Origin: Zygaena filipendulae
Lineage: Eukaryota > Arthropoda > Insecta > Lepidoptera > Zygaenidae
Length of the DNA stretch: 64,000 bases
Direction: 5' to 3'
NCBI GenBank assembly: GCA_907165275.2
Contig: OU015651.1
Coordinates: 13,476,501 to 13,540,500 of the forward strand
Shown here: positions 44,501 through 54,100 of the stretch, piece after piece
Position numbering within the stretch: the first letter of the stretch is position 1
Layout of the letters: every line of letters starts with the position of its first letter
Program-made: the position numbers and the translations under genes
Notes under the pieces: model-generated
What the model was told of the DNA's origin: nothing
What the model saw: the letters and a program-made list of their open reading frames with translations, nothing else
The model's database searches: none

Positions 44501-47500
44501 CTAATGGTGTGTTCCGGCAGCCCCGCTTGAAAGCCAGTTCCCGTCCCCATTCCAGGTCTGCAACCCACCGACATGCCTTCTGGTGTTGCAGATGTCCATG
44601 GGCGGCGGTAATCACTTACCATCAGGTGTACCACTTGCCCGTTTGCCCCCTATGATATAAAAAAAAAGCATTTATATTCATAGCTTACGTATCTGGCGGC
44701 TCGATTGATTTATTATCCTTCGTCATTGGTCTCGTTTCGAATAGAAGCCACTTAATAATGTGGGCTTGGAGGGCTGACAGGAGAGCTCTGGCGCCATTCC
44801 TCGGAGCTACTAGGCCGTATCCTTGTGGCTGGTCCGCTGGCCTCATGACTAGGGGCGACCTGATCCATTCCCCTCTTGGAGGGCACGACGCCGTGCCGAA
44901 TGTGATGACGCGTAGTTGCTGAAATTGGAGCGCAGATTTTTAATGCTATAGTGAAAGTTGGTTGCCCAGTTTTTTCTTTCTGGCTATAGCACTAGTAAGC
45001 AGTGGAGAACTGTGCTTTTATTTATGTTGTACGCAGTGGTATATTTTGCCTTATTTTAACCTATTTGGTGGGTTTTTTAGGACCCTTTTAGTGTGGAGTC
45101 ATAGCTTCTAGGTACATTGAACAATTTTTTTTTGTTTGCAAGGAGAAGTTATAATTTCAGATAAATTCTTTGAATAATTTCTTGTATCATAACTATTAGA
45201 TAGAGTCAGGCTTTTAAAGCTCGATTGAGTATCATTAGTATCATAGTTAATTTTTGAAAGCAGCATAGAATAAACGTGTAGGTATGTTTTAAAGAGCCAA
45301 ATATATAATTGACGATTTCAAATATTTTCTTTATTACTTTATAATAATTTAAAAAAATAATTAACAAAAAGCTTTCTTTCAAGTTTTTTTTTTATATTTT
45401 CTAATCTAATACAGGACAATATTAGAAAGGGAATATCAAACCGAATTTCAGAAAGAACTTACGCTTGCTAATTCTTCGGTAATTATAGTTCCTCCCACCA
45501 CAGGAGGTTTGGCTCCCGGTGGCAACTTATTCCGAGGATAAATGACGCGCTCTGGAATAAGAAAAACAAAAACATATATTCATCTCCACACTAAGGTGAA
45601 CTTACGCCTTATTTCTTTTTAGGGTTCCGTAACCAAAGGGGCCCCCTATCACCAAGACTTCGCTGTCCGTCCGTCCGTCACAGAGAGTTGAAATTTTCAC
45701 AGATGATGTATTTCTGTTGCTCGTATTTGCTCGATATTGATAAAGGCAACAGGTAGGTAGATGCTTGAAATATTCACAGAATATTTAATATATTCACTTT
45801 AAAAATAAATAATTAAATTAAAATAAAACAAATAGTAAAGGGGGGCTCAAATACAACAGACAATGATTTTTTGCCGTTTTTATTAATAATGGTACGGAAC
45901 CGTTCGTGCGCGAGTCCGACTCGCATTTGACCGGTTTTTTAAATTATCGAAACGTAGAGCAATAATTGAACTGTGGCAACATTTAAACTAAATAGCTGTC
46001 AAAGTTAGTTCACTTATTTTGGTGTCGAGTTTACGAAGTTGAATTTTTTTATGTGATAAAGAAACTACGAAACTGCAATGCCATCCTTTGATCAGTAGTT
46101 ATTTCTTTTTATATTTTACATTAATATTTAATATTAATTAAAGTTATTATAAAAAAAAAATAAGAAAAATAATCTCAAACCAAAAAATTCCTCTTGCGAT
46201 GTACCAAGAACGTTTTTCCTCAGCATTTTGTCATGGAAGATTTTTATTTTATTTTTTTATAATTATTTATAATTTTTTTTAGCCGGCCATTCACTAGTTT
46301 AAATAACACAGTCAAGAGTATTCGTTTATCTTTGAGTTATTCCAATAAAAAACTACTTTGTACTTGTTTTCTTTACTTTCAGTCAAACTACCGGTTTTGG
46401 TCGTCAAGAAATATGTTTTCCCTCACTGTTCATATTCACTCAACTCAACCAACTGTCGCAAATAAGGTTTCTGGTAAGGAGTTGTAGTGTTCATACTGTA
46501 CTATGTTGACGGAACGTATAATTGCATTCGTGCCACACGCCTGTGGTGTCAAGTCGTGGACTCAAACCGAGACACCAGCTGTTCTTGCGATATCAACACG
46601 ATTTTCCGAAGCTTTCGTTGCTCGCGTGGAAATCGCAAATATACGTACTATTTTGAAGCCGCCGCACCCATTCAATATCAAAATATCTTGGATTTGGAGC
46701 AAATGAGTTGTAACGGTCATTCATACTGGATATTCTATTTTAGATGTTAGATTCCCATCAAAATATCACCTGCGGGTATAGAGTGACTAAAGAGCCTACC
46801 CAATAAAATACTTTTTGATCCTTTTTGGTAAATTTGGTCGATTGGTTTGAAAGCGCATCGCAAAAAAACTTCTTGACCGATTTGAATGAAACTTGGCACC
46901 TAAGTAGCTCATACCTTATATGTACTTTTTATAGAATACTAGATGTGCCCCGCGGTTTCTCCCGCGCGAGTTTTGGGATCAGAAACCTTTGCGGACGCAG
47001 GCAGAACAACCCGCCAAAGTTTCATCACAATCGGACCAATGGTTTCGAAACGAATAGAGGACAGATATACAAACATTAATTTTTATTTACAAAGAAAGAA
47101 GATGTATATTGTACCTAGGAAAAAGAGTTCCCGAAGGGATCCCGCAACTCAAACGTGCGGAACCGCGCAGAACAGCTTATTCAGCGCTTTATTTACTGTA
47201 TACATGGTAATATTATTTATATTAACTTTATATATATATATATATATTCCGGTTCTATGTAATGCCATTTAACTATCCCCTAGCCAAAAGGTTGACTGGT
47301 AGAGAAAGCCTTAGGCAATAAGTCCGTCTTTTGTACATAAATGTGCAATAAAGTTCTTTAAATAAAATAAATAAATAAACAGCTCACGCAATTTCACGCG
47401 GGTGAAAGCGCTAGTTGTGAATAATCCAAGTCAACGTACCTTCGCCCTGCTTTGCTCCTACGTGCGGAATTCGCAACATTATTAGAACTTGAAACAATAT

Positions 47501-50500
47501 TATTTTTTTGAGACCTTCGACGGTTTAGTGTCAGAGGTGTCTGAATCGTTCGATTCTACTGAAGTGAATATCACTCATACGTAGATACGTCGATCACAAA
47601 ACCGCGGGCGAAATCACACGCGAAATTGCACTTGTGGGCGATTGAAATGAAATTGACTCTTATTCGGCTGAAGGTAAGGTTAAATTTGATTGGGTCTGAT
47701 CTACTAATGGGGCACGTCAGGCCATCGTAGGTGATTGTTTCGAAATGGATGCAGTTTTAGCCAAGTACGTAACTAGTATGTGGTGTAGCGACCTCGATTC
47801 CGTGATAAAAGGTTTACATATTGCGTGTGAAGAATTTGAAATGGATGAGGCACTATGCACAAAACAGTATACAATATTTTTTTTTAATTAATTTGCATTC
47901 AAAGTAGTAGCGAAGTAGGTACCTACCAGTCCTACATAACCAATATAATATTATGTTATACTTGTATTTCGGTATGTATATACCGAAATAGGTTTAATTT
48001 TGGTTATTCATTATCTTCTTTATAAATAAAAATGAATGTTTGTATGTTTGTCCTCTATACATTTCTAAACCATTAAATTATCTAAACGATTGAACCAATT
48101 TTGAAGGGACTTTTACTGCTAATTAGCTGATTTTATAAGGAATACCTTAGGCTACTTTGGAGTTCGTGTGGGAATTCCGAAACTCACGCGGGTGAAACCG
48201 TGGGGCACAGCTATACTTTATTTATGAATTTTTCTCATGCTTTCACCTTTTTCACCCCTTAGAGGTTGGATTTCCTATAAAGGCCTTCCTATTATTTGTG
48301 TTAATTTATAGGTATCGACAATTTGTGCCAATAATAATTACCTACCTTTAAACGGTATTAAGCATTTGTGTAAATAAAAAATACGCCACATCAAAAAAAA
48401 GTTCACTATAGCTTTCTAGACCGAAGTCAAGCAAGCGGCATGACCTTATAGGAAATTAATCATTTATTTTTAGAACCAATAGTTATCAGCGAGCAGTGAG
48501 CGTGGGAGCGTTCGTGTATCGTTGCAATCCGCACACCTACGGGCGCCGCCATTGCGATTAGATATTCCAAAATGGCGTTCAAATTTAAAAAATCCAAAAT
48601 GGCAGAGTTTTGTAGATTATAAGATTAATAAAAATGGCGGTGATGCAATCTGTCACACTTTCAAGTCGAAACTCTGGATGAAAATCAAAACGTTGTTGAT
48701 GATTTTATTTTTTGAAGTGAAAAGCAACTTGGACTAAAATAAGATTTGATCAAAATACGACTATGAGTTAGGCTATGAATCCAATATTTCCTTTGGGCGC
48801 AATAATATTCAAATTCCCATCATTAGATACTTAATACCGCTCTGTTCCCCCATTAATTTCGGAGTTTCCGGGGAAATTCCGAATGAAAGGTCTATTCTAT
48901 CCAGTTTTATCAATAATAATCCTACTGGGTAGAACAACTTCTGTACCTGTGAAATTTCACGACGGTCAGTTGCGTCGGTAGTTAGGGAGTAAACGCGTAT
49001 CAAGCAAAGAAACAAAACAAACATTAGCATTTACAATAATAATAAAATATTAAGATGAATCCAAATACAGACTGCATACATTGTAAAACATCATTTACAT
49101 CATTACACAATATATTATCTTAATCAAATACAATTTATTTTTCAAATATTATCATATTTTTTAATAACATTATTCTAGAAAAAATATTTACCTCCTTTCT
49201 TATTCCTTATTTCACGGTCGTCCATTATGAAGCTATAGCAAGTTCAAATAGCTATTTAAATTTTTAGAGTCGTTTTTGTTCTCTCTACAAAACATGCAAC
49301 ACAAGTGTGCACTCTCTGAGAAGTCAGTTTTCTACTAAATAGATCTTCTAATTTATAACTAGCACGCTGCCCTAAGATTATTAGGTAACTTTAAGTTTTA
49401 AGCAGATTCAGATTGAGCAAATAATATACATCATTATATTGTACCTAATAACATTAAGTGTTTAGAACAATATGTTGCTTGTTATTGTAACAAATTAGTT
49501 CGAAGCCTAATTGATATTGTGTATTGAGATAGCGACATGCTAATCTCGGGCTTAGATTTCAACATGTCAATGGAAATTCGTGTAAATTACATTGGTATTA
49601 AATAAATAGATGACGATGTTTGGTATAATGTAGGTTGAACCATGCCGTATACAAATGCAGGTAAAATATTTTTGGACATTCAATCCCTGATGGAGTGAAA
49701 TAAGACGGGAAAGGTTGTTTAAAGAGTCATTAATTATGATGTTAGTGACATGGAAAATATGACGTGGATTCTTTTATTTTTTCAATAAAGAAACACGCTG
49801 ATACTTCAACTCGGTATTTCAACCTCTAAGGGAAAGCACCTGAAAGGCAGGTAAAACCGCTAGGATCATTTAGTTTACATCACACAACGTCACCAAAAAT
49901 TTATTTATGGACCTCTTTGTAGCAACCTCTTTTTAGTATTATCTTTAAGGTTTGAGACATTATTCCTATCATGTTTCAGGCCCTAAAATCCGATTGTCAG
50001 ATTAAACCTGTATTTCGTTCCCTTTTCGAATCAAAATTAAAAAAAAAATCATCCCATTCTCTGGTCGGCAACGCACCTACATGCCTTCTGGTGTTGCAGA
50101 TGTCCACGGGCAGCGGTAATCACTTACCATCAGGTGTACCACTTGCTCGTTTGCCCTCTATTACATAAAGAAAACAAAATCTATTCAAGCAAGAACTCTT
50201 TTGGCTTGTTACTTAGACTAACACCAACAGCTAAATGCATCGTTACCCATTAATCAAACTATTCGACGTGATAAGCGGAAGCGCTAACTGCAATGCGAAA
50301 TCTTGACTTATCATTTTGCAGCTGAAGGAAAATACAAGTTCATAATACATGAAGCATCAGGAAGTCACGAAATTAGAAGTGAACTATCATAAAAAGTCTT
50401 ACATCTCTCCCTACCGGAGGAGGCTGCCTATGAAAAAATTGCTTTCAGCAATATAGGTCGCCTCATTGTACGTATCCATATGTTTCTGTGTTTTGTAAAT

Positions 50501-51058
50501 ATTGTGTTTTCTACTGTGTGTGCAATAGAGTATATTTGATTTGATTGATTTGATTTGATAAAAAGATCGACATTAATATAAATTAAATAATAATAGTAAT
50601 CATAACAATAATAATCCACTTCACAACACACAGATCTACTTGATCCCACACTAAGCTATAAGCTTGTGTCGTGGAAACCAAGCAAACGTGGTATATACTA
50701 CACATATTATTACATATATATTATACTATAGATATATATATACAGACTGGAAAATGGAACCCTGCGTTCATCACACAAAGTTCACCCCCACCGGGAATCG
50801 AACCCGGAACCTCTTGATTAGCGGGCAGGCATGGCGATTGGTGACCAATGCGCCAATCGGGTCGTACAAATATTATGCCACCAAAGAAATCTACTTCCCG
50901 GAAAATTTTAATAAACAATTAGATATAGCACCATCCTACGGGTAGGTCCTTTTAAATCCTAAACGATATTATGAAGTCACTGCAGTGAGTCGGTTCGTTT
51001 GTTACGCTTTCACGCCGTAACGCTACGCTCGCTCAGCTCGGCTCGGCTACAGTACAAA

Positions 51059-51107
<49 letters not shown>

Positions 51108-54100
51108 ACCCAGGGAAAATGCTTTATGCATACCACCGCCATGAGGCGGGCGGTGGTTATGTGGGACTCCGCCCTGAAAAGGGCGACCCGCCCTGAGAAG
51201 GGCGGGAATACTACCCACTAAAAACCCTGGGGTGTTCCTCCTCGGCGCCTTGCGTCAGGGCCGCGGGATTCGCTCTCGCATGCTCCGCGGCCCCGACGGC
51301 GCTGGCCCGCTTTTAGGCGGGCCCCTCTGCTAAGGGACTTAGTCCCCGCAGGAACTAAGTCCCTCTCTCCCACTAACTGCTAAAAATAAGTAATTAAAGT
51401 GGCGCGCCGGAACACCTAACGCGCCACTTGTCCACCCGAGGTCCTTACTCCCTCGGACGGTAGAGTGCCTCGCTCTACCGCCCGGAGGACCTCACTATGG
51501 GGGTTGGAGGCCTACTACATCCTGCCTCCTACCCCTTCTTCTGGGGCGGCGGTTGGGAGGGGCGGACGCTGCCTGCTCCCTTTCCCGCTCCGCGGTCTCC
51601 TTCTGCGAGATGACGTCCTCGCAGAAGGAGAGAACCGCCGCCCATACGCTTTCGCTACCCACCATGGCTGAAGCTACGGTGGGCAGCGAAAGGTCGCTTC
51701 CTATTGCCGAGGTGAGGACACGGCGCTGCTCGGCCCAGGCCGAGCACTCTTCGAGAGTGTGCTGCGCCGTGTCCTCACCGCAGGTTCCACAATGGTGGCA
51801 CGAGGCCGTCGGTTCCCTCCCGAGCTGACACAGGTACTTTCCGAAGCAACCATGCCCGGAAAGCACCTGCGTCACCCGGAAGGTGATGATGCCCAGCCGC
51901 CTGTCCGCCCATTCTCGCAGGACTGGACGGACAGCTTCGACAGTCCGCAGGCCGGCGGAAGGTGTTGCCAGCCTGCTCTCCCATACAGTACAAACCTAAC
52001 CTAACCATAATTGGACGCAGATAAGCAATAACATGTTAACCCACAAAACAAAGTTATTGATTCAGAACGATTTGTTGAGAGTTAGAGAACGTTTTTTTAT
52101 TATGTGTTTACCTTATTACATTTTTTAAATATGTAACTAAATATTGAACATAAAAATGTTGAGACTAAATGGCGCTATAATTTTAAAAACTTTAATTTAC
52201 TCAAAATTTCTCCAGTGTGGGTTAACTCACTATTGCTTATCTATGTCCAATTATAATCTACCCAAAAATGATGCGTTAAATGCATTAAATCTTAAGCAGT
52301 ATGTTATACGGTTCATAATCTTCTGACAGTTAAATTCTGGTAAATTGACAACTACTTTTGTGAATTTATGTAGTTTAGTAGGCCGTGGACGACTAATAAA
52401 TACCTAATCCGTTTAGTGGACGACTAGACACTTCGGAGTATTACCCCTTTACAAAATTTCATGACGTTCGGTTAAGTGAGTAAAGCAACAGACATAGTTT
52501 CTTTTGCATTTATAATATTAAGTGGTATGAGCATATCGTCTGCGAAAGTAGAAATGTTATTGAATTTATAAGCAGGTACAGAATTCATTTAAAAACCTTT
52601 AGGCGACGCACGTTTTTCAAGTGAAATTCGATATGTTTAAGACGGAGTCTAGACTAAGACTCAATATTTCAAGGTCAGCGCATTTTTCAGTTTGTAGGTA
52701 GGTTAATTATGAGCCAACTTAGTCTCTCTATTTAGACATAGACATCGTTACTACAAGAACTATTGTATAACAGAAAAGTAATTAACATTTGGTAATTTTT
52801 TTTACCTTACGCTATGTGAATGGAGCGAAACGGCCAAGCCACACATTCTGACTAAGGTGTAGAGTTTGAGAAGTTAGGCCTTGTAGAGTTAGGGTGTGTA
52901 GAGTTATAAGCTTGGCTCTACATGAGATCTAATAACTTTTTGACAGTGCCTGTCATATGGACTCGTCTTGGCATCATTTTACATGAAAATATTTTTGGTG
53001 GGATTTGAATTTAAATGATCGGGGGGCACGGCAGTGCCTCCACCAAGTCGAGCGCGAAGCAAACACTGCCGTACCATCCTTTACTGGAACCATTTCGCCG
53101 CATTTTCAGGCCCCTATTTGAGAACCTCTGGATAAGACCAGAACGCAGAAATTTTCGTCATCCAGTAAGCTATAATCATATACTTAATATGTTTTAATAT
53201 AATTGGCGTAGGTATTTATGTTAAATTTTCTACGGTGCCTATATCGACTTATATTAGAATTAATTTACTCGTTTTAGGTACCTAGTCGATGAAATTAGCA
53301 ACCTCACCAAAAAAATTGTTTTATTTCATTGTCATGTTCTTTACTGTTAGGTACAATAATTATATTTTATTTAATATATTATGAAAAGTATATTGAAATT
53401 ACTAATTCTCATAAATCTGATCGCTGAAAACCTTAACTCTTACCTTCTGTTTTTCTTTCTAATTCCGGTGACATGAGCAATAATCTTTTATCAATGGAAC
53501 CTCCTATATCTTTATTCTCTTTCTTTTCAGTTTTAATCTCTTCATAATTCATATTATCCCGACATTTTGGTGTCTTGTTGTATAGCAAATATTTAGTCAG
53601 TGAGTCCATTATTGGTTTTGATCGTTGATAAATTTCAATATAAAACTCTTATGCCAGTAAATTTCTTTTCATTTCTAGTCTTTGAAGGCTAAGTGCATTA
53701 TTAAGTATATTATACTAAAAGGTTGATTTTTTTGCTCAAAAGGTTATCAAAACAGTCTCTCTATATAATTTTTACTAGGTAATATAATTTAAAAAAAACC
53801 ATTTCAAAATGTAACTTTTCACGAAATAAATTATCGTAGATACGAACGACCAATTTTAAAAGTTAAATCAGAAAATTTGAACGCTAAAATAATTTTCATG
53901 TAGGTACATACAGATGCTAACACATTTCGCGGGTGGAAGCTGCAAAATGTTTTATGCAAATCGTACAAATTAACATAATTCAAATTAGAGTAGGTATCTT
54001 TGATTGTGCAACTTGGTATAGACTTTCTACAAGCAGAATAATCTGTATTCTGTAATATACCTATTTCAATTATCGTCAGAAATAGAGCAAAAATTGAGTA

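Noticed and set aside
46382..46750. Plus-strand gene in intron 2
   Set aside because: Two frames are open, there is no homology, and no second exon was found.
51553..52004. Plus-strand open frames of 60-90 codons at 51.5-52.0 kb
   Set aside because: Antisense shadows of the GC-rich R1-clade ORF.
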